Positions 33,644-42,177 of a stretch of DNA of 58,483 nucleotides are shown piece by piece. The first letter of the stretch is position 1; each line of letters begins with the position of its first letter. The translations under genes were made by a program, and so were the position numbers. This DNA comes from SVQP01 sp045652835 (GTDB lineage Bacteria; Bacillota; Clostridia; Oscillospirales; CAG-272). The stretch is taken from assembly GCA_045652835.1 (NCBI GenBank), contig JAZOLE010000180.1, positions 1 to 58,483 of the forward strand, written 5' to 3'. The notes beneath the pieces are model-generated. The model had not been told where the DNA came from, made no database searches, and was given only the letters and a program-made list of their open reading frames with translations.

Positions 33644-34699
33644 TTATTTCACATAGAACTTAAATTCCGTGGTGGTCATATAAACGTCACCCGGTCTTAG
33701 AACACAGGGAGTAAAGTCTGCACGGTTGGGGCTGTCGGGCATGATCTGCGTTTCAAGGCAGAACGCATTTTGCGTTGCCTTGCGGTAGCCACCGTAGAAA
33801 GGATGACCATCATCGGTCAGGAAATTGCCACTGTAGAACTGCACGCAAGGCATATCGGTGCGCACGTCCATAGCTCTTCCCGTCTTGGGATCATATGCGG
33901 TTGCCACGCGCTTGATCTGACCGTCATAAGTGTCAAAGCACCAGCAATGGTCATAGCCACCGGCAATCTTAAGATCGTTATTGTCTGTAAAGAAATCCTG
34001 TCCGATGGGCTTTGCAGCACGGAAATCAAAAGGTGTACCCTCAACCGATGCGATTTCGGTAGGAATCAGCTGCTCATCGGTTTTGAGATAACGGCTCGCA
34101 TCCATCTGCAGCACCTGATCAAATACCTTGCCCGAAGCAAAACCGCCAAGGTTGAAGTATGCGTGATTGGTCAGGCTGATAACGGTAGTCTTGTCTGTAA
34201 TGGCTTTATAATCGATTGCAAGCGTATCATCCTCGGTAATGCGGTAGGTGACGGTGCAAGCCAGCTCACCGGGAAAGCCCTCCTCCATATCGGGAGAGAT
34301 CAGCGAGAAATATACGCTGGGCTGTGTGGTATCCGAATACGAGGATGCCCACAGCTTATGCGAAAATCCAACCTTGCCGCCATGCAGCGTGTTGCCGTTA
34401 TTATTGGGATACAGCTTGTATTCCTTGCCCTCCAGCATAAAGCGTGCGCCACCGATGCGGTTGCCGTAGCGACCGATCAATGCGCCAACATAACCATCGG
34501 AGTTCATCAGATCGCCAAGCGAATCATAGCCGCAAAGCACGTTAGTAAAGCGACCGTCCTTATCGGGTGCTTCAATGCTCATCAGTGTGCCGCCAAATTC
34601 GCATACCTTGGCGCGAATACCGCCTATATGATGCTGCAACGTATAAACGTATACCTCTTGTCCATCCGGCATATAGCCAAACAACTCTTTCGTTACCAT
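33644..34699 (-). CDS. galM: aldose 1-epimerase (galactose mutarotase)
   Basis: A 351-residue enzyme interconverting alpha and beta anomers of galactose or glucose. Family features: IGRYGNRIGGARF (residues about 75-87), NNNGNTLHGGKVGFSHKLW with the conserved His near 106, LTNHAYFNLGG (catalytic His near 176), GYDHCWCFD, and a C-terminal FCLETQIMPDSPN carrying the catalytic Glu. It is the last gene of the nucleotidyltransferase-NahK-galE-galM operon, 4 bp after galE, so it is translationally linked. Confidence 0.94.
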   Translation of the reverse strand: MVTKELFGYMPDGQEVYVYTLQHHIGGIRAKVCEFGGTLMSIEAPDKDGRFTNVLCGYDSLGDLMNSDGYVGALIGRYGNRIGGARFMLEGKEYKLYPNNNGNTLHGGKVGFSHKLWASSYSDTTQPSVYFSLISPDMEEGFPGELACTVTYRITEDDTLAIDYKAITDKTTVISLTNHAYFNLGGFASGKVFDQVLQMDASRYLKTDEQLIPTEIASVEGTPFDFRAAKPIGQDFFTDNNDLKIAGGYDHCWCFDTYDGQIKRVATAYDPKTGRAMDVRTDMPCVQFYSGNFLTDDGHPFYGGYRKATQNAFCLETQIMPDSPNRADFTPCVLRPGDVYMTTTEFKFYVK

Positions 34700-34703
34700 A
34701 AGA

Positions 34704-35723
34704 TCAATCTCCGTATCCGTTGGGGTTCATGGACTGCCAACGATAAGAATCCTCACACATACGGTTCATATCGTATTCAGCCTTCCAGCCAAGCATCTTT
34801 TCAGCCTTGGAGGGGTCAGCATAGCATACGGCAATGTCACCAGGGCGGCGACCCTCAATGCGATAAGGCAGAGGCTTGCCCGTTACCTTTTCGAATGCGT
34901 GTACCACGTCAAGCACGGAATAGCCGTTACCCGTACCGATATTGAAATAATCAATGCCGGGCTGCTGGATCGCAAGCTCAAGCGCGGACAGGTGCGCACG
35001 TGCAAGGTCTACAACGTGGATATAGTCGCGAACGCCCGTGCCGTCATGGGTGGGATAATCATTACCGTATACACGCAGATATTCGCGCTTACCGGAAGCA
35101 ACCTGCGTAATATAAGGCAGCAGATTGTTGGGAATGCCGGCAGGATCTTCACCGATCAAACCGCTTTCATGCGCGCCGATGGGATTGAAATAACGCAGAA
35201 TGGAAACGCTCCATGCAGGATCGGCAAATTGCAGGTCCTTGAGAATGCGCTCGATCATGTGCTTGGTCTCGCCATAAGGGTTGGTTGTTTTGCCCGTGGG
35301 GAAATCCTCGCGGATCGGCACGGTTGCAGGATCACCGTAAACCGTTGCAGACGAGCTGAATACAATTGTCTTTACGTTATGCTCACGCATAGACTTGCAG
35401 AGATTGATAGTGCCGGTCAGGTTATTGTGATAATACTCCAACGGCATTTGTACAGATTCGCCAACAGCCTTAAGACCTGCGAAGTGAATGCAGGAATCGA
35501 TCTCGGGGCATTCGTCAAACATAGCATCAACTGCCGGCTTATCCAAAAGATCGATCTCATAAAACTTAAAATCCTTGCCCGTGATCTGACGAATGCGGTC
35601 AAGAACGCAGGGCTTACTGTTCGAGAAATTATCCAGGATTACAAGCTCATAACCCTTATTCAAAAATTCAACTGCAGCGTGAGAGCCAATAAAGCCGGCG
35701 CCGCCTGTAATCAATACTGCCAT
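34704..35723 (-). CDS. galE: UDP-glucose 4-epimerase
   Basis: A 339-residue extended-SDR enzyme epimerising UDP-galactose/UDP-glucose, possibly also the GlcNAc/GalNAc pair. The NAD-binding GGAGFIGSHAAVE is at residues 7-19. The catalytic SSSATVYG and YGETKHMIE (Tyr-x3-Lys, near 150) are intact. RYFNPIGAHESGLIGEDP and GTGVRDYIHVVDLA are typical GalE blocks. GGAGG precedes the start. It lies between the NahK-like kinase and galM. Confidence 0.96.
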   Translation of the reverse strand: MAVLITGGAGFIGSHAAVEFLNKGYELVILDNFSNSKPCVLDRIRQITGKDFKFYEIDLLDKPAVDAMFDECPEIDSCIHFAGLKAVGESVQMPLEYYHNNLTGTINLCKSMREHNVKTIVFSSSATVYGDPATVPIREDFPTGKTTNPYGETKHMIERILKDLQFADPAWSVSILRYFNPIGAHESGLIGEDPAGIPNNLLPYITQVASGKREYLRVYGNDYPTHDGTGVRDYIHVVDLARAHLSALELAIQQPGIDYFNIGTGNGYSVLDVVHAFEKVTGKPLPYRIEGRRPGDIAVCYADPSKAEKMLGWKAEYDMNRMCEDSYRWQSMNPNGYGD

Positions 35724-35747
35724 TTTTGTGTTCCTCCGTATTTGGTT

Positions 35748-36848
35748 TTACAAATATTTTTGAATGATCAGGTTCATCTGATCCATTTTTTGCTCCATAT
35801 CCGCAACAAGCTTAAATTGATTGCGCGCACGGTCAAGATTGTGCTGTGCATAAGATGTTCTGAAGTAGGTATCGCCATTGAGATAGTCGGTCAAGAAGCG
35901 AATACCTGTTTCAAGCGTCAGTATGTATGCGCCCATGGGAAGCGAACGAATCTCTTCTTCTGTCAGCGAATGATCCAATCCCTCAATAAACCCCTTTGCA
36001 AAGGCGTCGAACATTTCAAGTCTTACATAGACCTTATCAAGATCGGTTTCGTCCTCTGCTGCAGACGAAGCGCCAAAACGGATGCTATCACCAAAATCGG
36101 CAAGCACCGAGCCGGGCATGACCGTATCAAGGTCGATAACGCAAATGCCCTCACCCGTTTCATTATCAAGCATGATATTGTTGAGCTTGGTATCATTATG
36201 CGTCACGCGAAGCGGAATTCTGCCGTCCGCAATACGCTCATTGATATAACTGCATGACTCCTGTCTGCGCAGTACAAACGCGATCTCCTCGCGCACGCTT
36301 TCGCGTCTTCCTGCAGTATTGTTTTCCATTGCAGTGATGAATTGATTAAATCTGTCCTCGGTGTTATGAAAATTGGGGATCGTCTCAAACAAAAGCGAGG
36401 CATCGAAATCCGCAAGCTGTCTTTGGAAAACGCCAAATGCTTTACCAACCTTAGTAAACATTTCCTCAGACTCAACCGCCTGATAGCAGGTTGCGTCTTC
36501 TACAAATTCATAAGCACGCCAATAGCGTCCCTCTTCGTCGATATGCGCGTAATGTCCGTCCTTTGCATTGACAACGTGCAGCGTACCGCGCTTTGCATCG
36601 CCGCCGATGGCGATCAACTTATTCTCAATGTGCTTTGTAACGTGCAGAATGTTCTGCATGACCTGATCGGGCTTTTTAAAGATCGAGGTATTGACGCTCT
36701 GCAATACGTAACGGCTCAGTCCGTCATCCGAGCTGCAATCCACAAAAAACGTGGAATTGATGTGGCCGGTAGTGCATTCGGTTACCGAAATCGGAGTTCC
36801 TTGAAAATTAAATTTCTCGGCAATCAAAAAAATCTGTGCGTGATTCAT
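35748..36848 (-). CDS. NahK-like N-acetylhexosamine 1-kinase (APH fold)
   Basis: A 366-residue aminoglycoside-phosphotransferase-fold kinase. The catalytic loop RVTHNDTKLNNIMLD (residues about 217-231) and metal-binding CVIDLDTVMPGSVLADFGD (about 240-258) closely match NahK/LnpB, which phosphorylates GlcNAc or GalNAc at O1 in lacto-N-biose/galacto-N-biose catabolism. No LnpA phosphorylase is present here. It sits with galE, galM and a sugar nucleotidyltransferase, so the 1-phosphate it makes would be activated by that enzyme and epimerised by GalE. The sugar (GlcNAc, GalNAc or another hexose) cannot be decided from sequence. Confidence 0.85.
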   Translation of the reverse strand: MNHAQIFLIAEKFNFQGTPISVTECTTGHINSTFFVDCSSDDGLSRYVLQSVNTSIFKKPDQVMQNILHVTKHIENKLIAIGGDAKRGTLHVVNAKDGHYAHIDEEGRYWRAYEFVEDATCYQAVESEEMFTKVGKAFGVFQRQLADFDASLLFETIPNFHNTEDRFNQFITAMENNTAGRRESVREEIAFVLRRQESCSYINERIADGRIPLRVTHNDTKLNNIMLDNETGEGICVIDLDTVMPGSVLADFGDSIRFGASSAAEDETDLDKVYVRLEMFDAFAKGFIEGLDHSLTEEEIRSLPMGAYILTLETGIRFLTDYLNGDTYFRTSYAQHNLDRARNQFKLVADMEQKMDQMNLIIQKYL

Positions 36849-36878
36849 AATAATCCTTTCATAATTGTTCGGGTATTA

Positions 36879-37775
36879 TCAGCCCCATAATGAGTTGGGA
36901 TAAACGCCTGCGTCAATCATACTTTGAATAGATGATTTGACGTATTCCTTGTCCTGCGTGTAAGTCACGCCGTACCATTGTGCATCGGTTTTGTAAACGC
37001 GTACGTCACAAAGCCCTGCCTTCATAAATCCATCGATCGCGCCCGGGAGATAATACTCACTTTTGAGTTCGTTCCCGCGCTGCGCCAAAAACTCCTCAAA
37101 GCCCTGTGCAAGCTTGGGCACAATGCCGGGTGTCAAGCCCCAGAAGTTCATGGAAACAACAGTCGAGCCGGGCAGATCGATCCATGCATCATCCTGATCT
37201 TTGTAAGCTGCGTGCTCCCCTACTCGCTTGATATCCGTGCGTTCGGTTACTCCGGTGAGCATTTCGTTCTCATCAACATAGCATTGTCCACGCGATACGG
37301 TACCGCTATCCGACAGTGTGTTACCCAATCTATAGCCGACCATGCAATAATGATCTCCGTCTGCATGGGATTTCAAATGCTCTGCTGCTTTGAAAAAAGC
37401 ATCTCTTCCGTAAAAATCATCCGAATTGATGACTGCAAAATTCTCGGTCAGATATTCTCTTGCTGCGTAAAGTGCATGTCCTGTGCCCCAAGGCTTTGTT
37501 CTGCCATCGGGCACACTGTATCCACCCGGCAGATCATCAAGCTGCTGGAATGCATAATACGTTTGTATATGCGAAGAAACTCTTGCCCCTACCGTTTCCT
37601 TAAATGCTTGATAATTCTCCTTTTTGATGATGAATACCACCTTATCAAATCCCGCCGCAATAGCGTCATAAATGGAGAAATCAATAATAAATTCACCGTG
37701 CTCCGTCATAGGATCGATCTGCTTGAGACCGCCATAACGTGAACCCATACCCGCTGCTAAAATTACAAGTGTCAT
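36879..37775 (-). CDS. sugar-1-phosphate nucleotidyltransferase
   Basis: A 298-residue Rossmann-like nucleotidyltransferase. The N-terminal signature reads LVILAAGMGSRYGGLKQ with Lys near residue 18. It is followed by FQQLDDLPGGYSVP, KPWGTGHALYAA (the base-specificity loop) and FAVINSDDFYG (metal Asp near 119). Such enzymes join a sugar-1-P to UTP, CTP or GTP. It is the first gene of the operon and is followed by the NahK-like kinase, so it most likely activates that kinase's product, in place of the uridylyltransferase (GalT/LnpC) found in classic pathways. AAGGAGG lies before the ATG. Confidence 0.85.
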   Translation of the reverse strand: MTLVILAAGMGSRYGGLKQIDPMTEHGEFIIDFSIYDAIAAGFDKVVFIIKKENYQAFKETVGARVSSHIQTYYAFQQLDDLPGGYSVPDGRTKPWGTGHALYAAREYLTENFAVINSDDFYGRDAFFKAAEHLKSHADGDHYCMVGYRLGNTLSDSGTVSRGQCYVDENEMLTGVTERTDIKRVGEHAAYKDQDDAWIDLPGSTVVSMNFWGLTPGIVPKLAQGFEEFLAQRGNELKSEYYLPGAIDGFMKAGLCDVRVYKTDAQWYGVTYTQDKEYVKSSIQSMIDAGVYPNSLWG

Positions 37776-37819
37776 GGAGCGCCTCCTTATTATACAAGGT
37801 TATACCTATTGTTCTATAT

Positions 37820-37848
37820 ATTATACTACACCCCTTTGAAAAATGCAA
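37820..37848 (-). promoter_or_regulatory. promoter of the nucleotidyltransferase-nahK-galE-galM operon
   Basis: Minus-strand TATAAT (plus 37820-37825) and TTGCAT (plus 37843-37848), 17-bp spacer. It lies back to back with the Crp/Fnr promoter. Confidence 0.6.
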
Positions 37849-37889
37849 TATCATATGTGTGAATTTTCGTGAGATTTCTGCAAAATCTA

Positions 37890-37918
37890 TTGACAATTCA
37901 AGGCAGCTCATTTATAAT
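37890..37918 (+). promoter_or_regulatory. consensus promoter of the Crp/Fnr gene
   Basis: A perfect TTGACA (37890-37895), 17 bp, perfect TATAAT (37913-37918). With both elements at consensus, a repressor or weak ribosome binding is likely to limit output; no clear TGTGA-type Crp site is visible. Confidence 0.8.
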
Positions 37919-37951
37919 ATAAGTGTATCATATGGGACACTCGGAGGTCGT

Positions 37952-38614
37952 ATGAATCAAATTCTGCAAATACTTGAAAAGCTGCCCATTACAAAAGGGG
38001 CGGATAAAAAAACGATCCATGCAGCAGCACAGATCGATGCACCCGAATTTATCAGCCTTGGGCGCGACAGCGTTATTCTGTCCCCCGGACAACCAAGCGA
38101 TGAGCTGTATGTTTTATGCGAAGGTACAGCTGCAGCATATTCTGCCGATTCGGACAAGCAGGTGCTTTTGCGTGTGTTTTCTCCGCACGAGATCTTTGGT
38201 ATTTCCAATCTGTTTACCAACAGCCCGTTTGCCACACGCGTGGTAGCCAAAACCGATTGCAAGGTTTTGGTGCTGCGTAAGCAGTTTCTGACCCATCTCA
38301 TAGATCATGACAGCACGGTCAGATATCAATACATCGCTTTTCTTGCACAAAAGACGCTGTATCTGAATCAAAAGATTTCCTGCCTGACCGCAGGATCTGC
38401 TGAACAACGATTGGCATTTTGGTTGGATGCACATGCTAATGACGGCATTGTAACGCTTAATCTGCCCATGAATGCCCTTTGCACCATGTTGGATATAGGC
38501 CGCGCCTCGCTCTATCGCGCATTTGATAAGCTGGAGCAGGACGGATTTATCAATAAAGAACAAAAAACGGTACGGCTACTGGACCGAGACCGCATGTTAC
38601 ATCATTATAAGTGA
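37952..38614 (+). CDS. Crp/Fnr-family transcriptional regulator
   Basis: A 220-residue regulator. The N-terminal cyclic-nucleotide-binding-like beta barrel (about residues 25-125: ISLGRDSVILSPGQPSDELYVLCEGTAAAY, FSPHEIFGISNLF) is followed by a dimer helix and a winged HTH (MNALCTMLDIGRASLYRAFDKLEQDGFI, about 170-197). No Fnr-type Cys cluster is present, so it is not an obvious iron-sulfur oxygen sensor. The ATG at 37952 follows GGAGG by 4 nt. It lies 16 bp before an ABC-importer operon on the same strand, which it probably controls, and is divergent from the sugar operon. Confidence 0.87.
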   Translation: MNQILQILEKLPITKGADKKTIHAAAQIDAPEFISLGRDSVILSPGQPSDELYVLCEGTAAAYSADSDKQVLLRVFSPHEIFGISNLFTNSPFATRVVAKTDCKVLVLRKQFLTHLIDHDSTVRYQYIAFLAQKTLYLNQKISCLTAGSAEQRLAFWLDAHANDGIVTLNLPMNALCTMLDIGRASLYRAFDKLEQDGFINKEQKTVRLLDRDRMLHHYK

Positions 38615-38630
38615 AAGGAAATTAAAAATC

Positions 38631-39635
38631 ATGAAAACCACAATCAAAATCTTCTCTGTACTTCTGACTCTGTTGCTGACGCTTTCCGTGTTTTCGGGTT
38701 GTATCAGTCAAAAACCCGATCCTGAAAACAAGCCTGCGCTTTCTAACGTAAACATCATGGTGCTCAATGGCACAACGGGCTTTGGCATGGCAAAGCTGAT
38801 CTCCGATAGCAAAAACGGTAAGGCAACGCTTCCCTACACTGTAACCGTTGAAACCGACGCTTCTAACATTACTGCATCTTTGGTGAGCGGTGCTTGCGAT
38901 ATTGCAGCTCTGCCCACAAACGCTGCTGCGAACGTAGCGCTGAAAACCAATGGCGGTGTTAAGGTGATCGCAGTAAATACACTTGGCGTACTCTACGTGA
39001 TGAACAATACCGAAAAGGTTGCGATTTCTTCCTTTGAGGATCTGCGCGGCAAGACCGTTTATTGCCCTGCGCAAAATCCCACCTTCCTGTTCAAAGCTGT
39101 ATGCGAAGCAAACGGCTTGAAAGTAGGCGAGGATATCATTATTGACAACACCTATGCACAGCCTGCCGATCTGCGTACCGCACTTGCTTCCGGTATGGTA
39201 GATATCGCAGTACTGCCCGAACCCATGGTCACCATTGCAAAGAGCGCAAACGCTTCCCTTGCCGCATCGCTTGATCTGACCGCTGAATGGGAAAAGCATT
39301 ACCCCGCAAACTCGCTGATGCAGGGCTGCGTCGTGGTTCGCACCGAGTTCCTGAATCAATACCCCGATGCAGTACAGGCATTTTTGACCGAGTACAAGGC
39401 ATCTATTGAATTTGTCAACGCCAATGCGGAAGAAGCTGCCAATATGATCGTAGAAGCAGGCATTTTCGCACAGGCTCCCGTTGCAAAAAAGGCAATTCCC
39501 AACTCGAACATCTGCTACATTGACGGCGCTGAAATGAAAGCCGGTTTGCAAAGCTTTTATGGCGTACTGCTCAAGGTTGCTCCCGCTTCTATCGGCGGTC
39601 AGCTGCCTGCAGAGGACTTCTACTACGTCCCCTGA
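38631..39635 (+). CDS. ABC importer substrate-binding lipoprotein (SsuA/TauA/ThiY-like)
   Basis: A 334-residue lipoprotein. The signal peptide ends in a lipobox (LSVFSGC, Cys near residue 24). The mature part is a type II periplasmic-binding fold of the nitrate/sulfonate/taurine/thiamine-precursor group: GTTGFGMAKL, the SGACDIAALPTNAA segment near residue 95, FEDLRGKTVYCPAQNPT near 140, and GMVDIAVLPEPM near 195. The ligand is not evident. It is co-directional with a Crp/Fnr gene and followed 6 bp later by its permease. Confidence 0.9.
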   Translation: MKTTIKIFSVLLTLLLTLSVFSGCISQKPDPENKPALSNVNIMVLNGTTGFGMAKLISDSKNGKATLPYTVTVETDASNITASLVSGACDIAALPTNAAANVALKTNGGVKVIAVNTLGVLYVMNNTEKVAISSFEDLRGKTVYCPAQNPTFLFKAVCEANGLKVGEDIIIDNTYAQPADLRTALASGMVDIAVLPEPMVTIAKSANASLAASLDLTAEWEKHYPANSLMQGCVVVRTEFLNQYPDAVQAFLTEYKASIEFVNANAEEAANMIVEAGIFAQAPVAKKAIPNSNICYIDGAEMKAGLQSFYGVLLKVAPASIGGQLPAEDFYYVP

Positions 39636-39641
39636 TAATCC

Positions 39642-40406
39642 ATGAAACGTATTCTGAAATATACTCTTATCGTTTTATTCTGGATAGGGCTTTGGTGGTT
39701 AGCCGCCATCATCGTAGGATTGCCGCTCATTCTGCCCTCGCCCATTGACGTTTTGGTCAAGCTTGGGCAAATGAGCGTCACCTCGCTATTTTGGCGCGTG
39801 ATGCTGATATCTTCGGTGCGTGTGTTAATTGGCATATTGCTCTCGTATTCAGCAGCATTCGCGCTTGCCCTGTTATGTCACCGCATCAAATTCTTGTATG
39901 ACTTTTTCATGCCTGCGATCTCGGTCATCAAGACAACGCCCGTCACTTCCTTTATCCTGATCGCTTTTGTGCTCATGCATCGCGATCTGATACCCGGATT
40001 GATCGCTGCACTGATCGTATTCCCCGTTGTGTTTTCCAATACGACAGAGGGGCTGCGTGCAGCGCGTCCTGAGCTGCTCGAAACCGCAACCGCCTACAAA
40101 TTGAGCTTTTATGATAAAGTCAAGTGTATATGGCTGCCTACCTTGCGTCCATTTATGATCTCGGCAGCAGGCGCATCTGTCGGCCTTGCCATTAAAGCGG
40201 GGATCGCTGCAGAAGTGCTGATCTGCCCTGAAGTTTCGGTCGGCAAATACATTTTCAACGCCAAGCAAAACATGGAATACGTGGAGTTGTTTGCTTGGAC
40301 GGTTGCTATTGTTGTGTTTAGTTATTTGCTGGATCTTGCCTTCAAGCTTGCGCTCAAACGGGTAAAACGCAAAACGAGAAAGGAGGCTGTCGTTTATGAA
40401 AATTAA
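39642..40406 (+). CDS. ABC importer permease (SsuC/TauC-like)
   Basis: A 254-residue membrane protein with about six transmembrane helices. It carries the EAA-type loop contacting the ATPase (ARPELLETATAYKLSFYDKVKCIWLPTLRPF, about residues 147-177) and an ISVIKTTPVTSFILIA segment like other SsuC/TauC proteins. It overlaps the ATPase gene by 11 bp and follows the binding protein by 6 bp, so the three form one transporter. The substrate is unknown. Confidence 0.92.
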   Translation: MKRILKYTLIVLFWIGLWWLAAIIVGLPLILPSPIDVLVKLGQMSVTSLFWRVMLISSVRVLIGILLSYSAAFALALLCHRIKFLYDFFMPAISVIKTTPVTSFILIAFVLMHRDLIPGLIAALIVFPVVFSNTTEGLRAARPELLETATAYKLSFYDKVKCIWLPTLRPFMISAAGASVGLAIKAGIAAEVLICPEVSVGKYIFNAKQNMEYVELFAWTVAIVVFSYLLDLAFKLALKRVKRKTRKEAVVYEN

Positions 40407-40965
40407 GCAGCTCAACTTCTCCTTTGAAGAAAATCAGATTTTTAAGAATCTCAATTTAGAGATTCAAGAGGGTTGTATTACCGCGCTCATGGCACCCTCG
40501 GGACACGGGAAAAGCACGTTGCTCAGACTAATCGCAGGACTGCTCAAGCCGCAAAGCGGCAGCATTGACATCGGCAATCAAACGGTTGGCATCATGTTCC
40601 AGGACCCGCGCCTGTTCGGACAGTTGAACGCGCTGCAAAACGTTACGCTGGTTATGAAAGACAAGACAAACAAGCATTCGCAAGTAATGCGGCTTCTCGA
40701 AGCGTTTGACGTGGCAGATGCAGCGGATAAATATCCCGAGGAGCTTTCGGGAGGCATGGCAAAGCGCGTCAGCCTAGCACGTGCAATTGCATATAATGCC
40801 GATATTTTGCTTCTGGACGAGCCTTTCTCGGCTTTGGACACAAATACCAAGGCAGACGTTATGGCAGCTGCCAAATCGTTATTACGCGGCAAAACCGTAC
40901 TGCTGGTGACGCATGACGCGCAAGAGGCAGCAGCGTTTGCCGACACGGTCGTATATCTTCCCTGA
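40396..40965 (+). CDS. ABC importer ATPase (short SsuB/TauB-like)
   Basis: A 189-residue nucleotide-binding subunit. It has Walker A APSGHGKST (residues about 33-41), Q-loop IMFQDPRLF, signature LSGGMAKR (about 118), Walker B ILLLDEPFSALD and H-loop LLVTHD. It is 50-70 residues shorter than SsuB/TauB and stops soon after the H-loop, so it has no C-terminal regulatory extension. All catalytic parts are present and it should be functional. The start lies inside the permease gene. Confidence 0.93.
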   Translation: MKIKQLNFSFEENQIFKNLNLEIQEGCITALMAPSGHGKSTLLRLIAGLLKPQSGSIDIGNQTVGIMFQDPRLFGQLNALQNVTLVMKDKTNKHSQVMRLLEAFDVADAADKYPEELSGGMAKRVSLARAIAYNADILLLDEPFSALDTNTKADVMAAAKSLLRGKTVLLVTHDAQEAAAFADTVVYLP

Positions 40966-40976
40966 CTCTAAAAATA

Positions 40977-41025
40977 AATAAAGCACTTACGCCAACGGTC
41001 TATCCGTCATCGTAAGTGCTTTATT
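40977..41025. terminator. bidirectional terminator
   Basis: A 15-bp perfect outer stem (AATAAAGCACTTACG and complement) contains an inner ACGG/CCGT hairpin and is followed by T-rich DNA on both strands. It separates the ABC operon and the convergent DUF2974 gene. Confidence 0.88.
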
Positions 41026-41026
41026 T

Positions 41027-42139
41027 TTATGCTTTTGTAACCTCTGTCGGCTTATCCTCCAACAAACGAAGATCAAGCAGCTCTGCGATCAAAAGCAGCA
41101 TAAGATCCTTTTCCCTTTTGTCCAGATCATGAAACGTTCTGATCATGATAATAACGTGCTTGAGACTGCGTGCATTGAGCTCGGATAGCGTTTTGACACC
41201 GGTAGATTCAAGCATACCAAACAAAACGTCCACAAAATGCTTTCTCGCAGCTATGGGGAGCGCATGTACGCGTTCATTCAGAAGCGCGGTATTGCCAACG
41301 CCCTTTGCCAATTTTTTGGCTCTTACAAAGTTTGCGCCCATAACCTCCCATGACACCGCATCATGCTGGAACACACCAACCTGTTTGCTTTTTACAACCC
41401 TGCGCTTTTCCTTGTTCTCAAAAAACATACCAATTACCGAATTTTGCGGCATGTAAATATGGAATTTATATTCTGCCTCTTTGTATTCGGGCAATTCCGT
41501 AAACGCTCGAGAAAAGCCGGGGCCATCGTTACTGAAAGCGGCTACAATTCTCTTTTTATGCTCGGGAGCACATTTGACAGTTGCATATAAAGCCAAATGC
41601 CCTCCTTTTGAATGTCCGCCTATATAGAAATTTCCGCTTTGTGCATCGCAAACCGCATTCACGTATTGCACGACGCGGCGCTGCGATGGAATCTCGTCCA
41701 AAAACAGCAGATTGAAATCCTCTTTCCAACCAACAATGGTATCATCCGTGCCACGAACGCTGATATAGGAAATCGTATCCTTAAGCTTGATAGTCAAAGC
41801 GCAAAATTGCTTTTCTTCCTCCAAATCTACCTCGTTGACAAACGCTGAAAGCTGCAAATTGGCAAATCGTTTGCATTCCGCCATCATGCGGAACATTTTG
41901 TAGATATGGGGTGAGATAACCAATCCGGGGCGCTGATTCTTTTTAATATCGTTTTCAAAGAAAAACTGCATTGCGGCTTGCTTAATAGTCACAGAAGGTG
42001 CAGATGGATCAGGTGACACTATGCCGGTGAAATCAATAAAAGCAAGTAAGGATAACAGCAAATTATCAACTTCGCCCAGCTTGACTTGTTCAAACGTAAT
42101 ATCTCCACGCCACTTCAGATAATCAATGATGTTTGCCAT
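41027..42139 (-). CDS. DUF2974 (Mbeg1-like) alpha/beta hydrolase
   Basis: A 370-residue cytosolic protein. The lipase-like nucleophile elbow GGHSKGGHLALYA (Ser near residue 192) is typical of DUF2974/Mbeg1 proteins, as are the N-terminal NIIDYLKWRGDITFEQ and the YISVRGTDDTIVGWKEDFNL segment. A helical C-terminal extension of about 120 residues (LNERVHALPIAARKHFVDVLF...) follows. The substrate is unknown; an esterase or lipase activity is inferred. The ATG at 42139 has GGAG 8 nt upstream. It lies 38 bp after the GH78 gene on the same strand, so they are probably co-transcribed. Confidence 0.85.
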   Translation of the reverse strand: MANIIDYLKWRGDITFEQVKLGEVDNLLLSLLAFIDFTGIVSPDPSAPSVTIKQAAMQFFFENDIKKNQRPGLVISPHIYKMFRMMAECKRFANLQLSAFVNEVDLEEEKQFCALTIKLKDTISYISVRGTDDTIVGWKEDFNLLFLDEIPSQRRVVQYVNAVCDAQSGNFYIGGHSKGGHLALYATVKCAPEHKKRIVAAFSNDGPGFSRAFTELPEYKEAEYKFHIYMPQNSVIGMFFENKEKRRVVKSKQVGVFQHDAVSWEVMGANFVRAKKLAKGVGNTALLNERVHALPIAARKHFVDVLFGMLESTGVKTLSELNARSLKHVIIMIRTFHDLDKREKDLMLLLIAELLDLRLLEDKPTEVTKA

Positions 42140-42177
42140 AGCAGATTCTCCTTTCACTGCAAGAATTTTGTTGGAAA

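Noticed and set aside
34899..36257. A 452-codon frame across galE and the kinase gene
   Set aside because: Antisense to two genes with intact motifs; no start signal.
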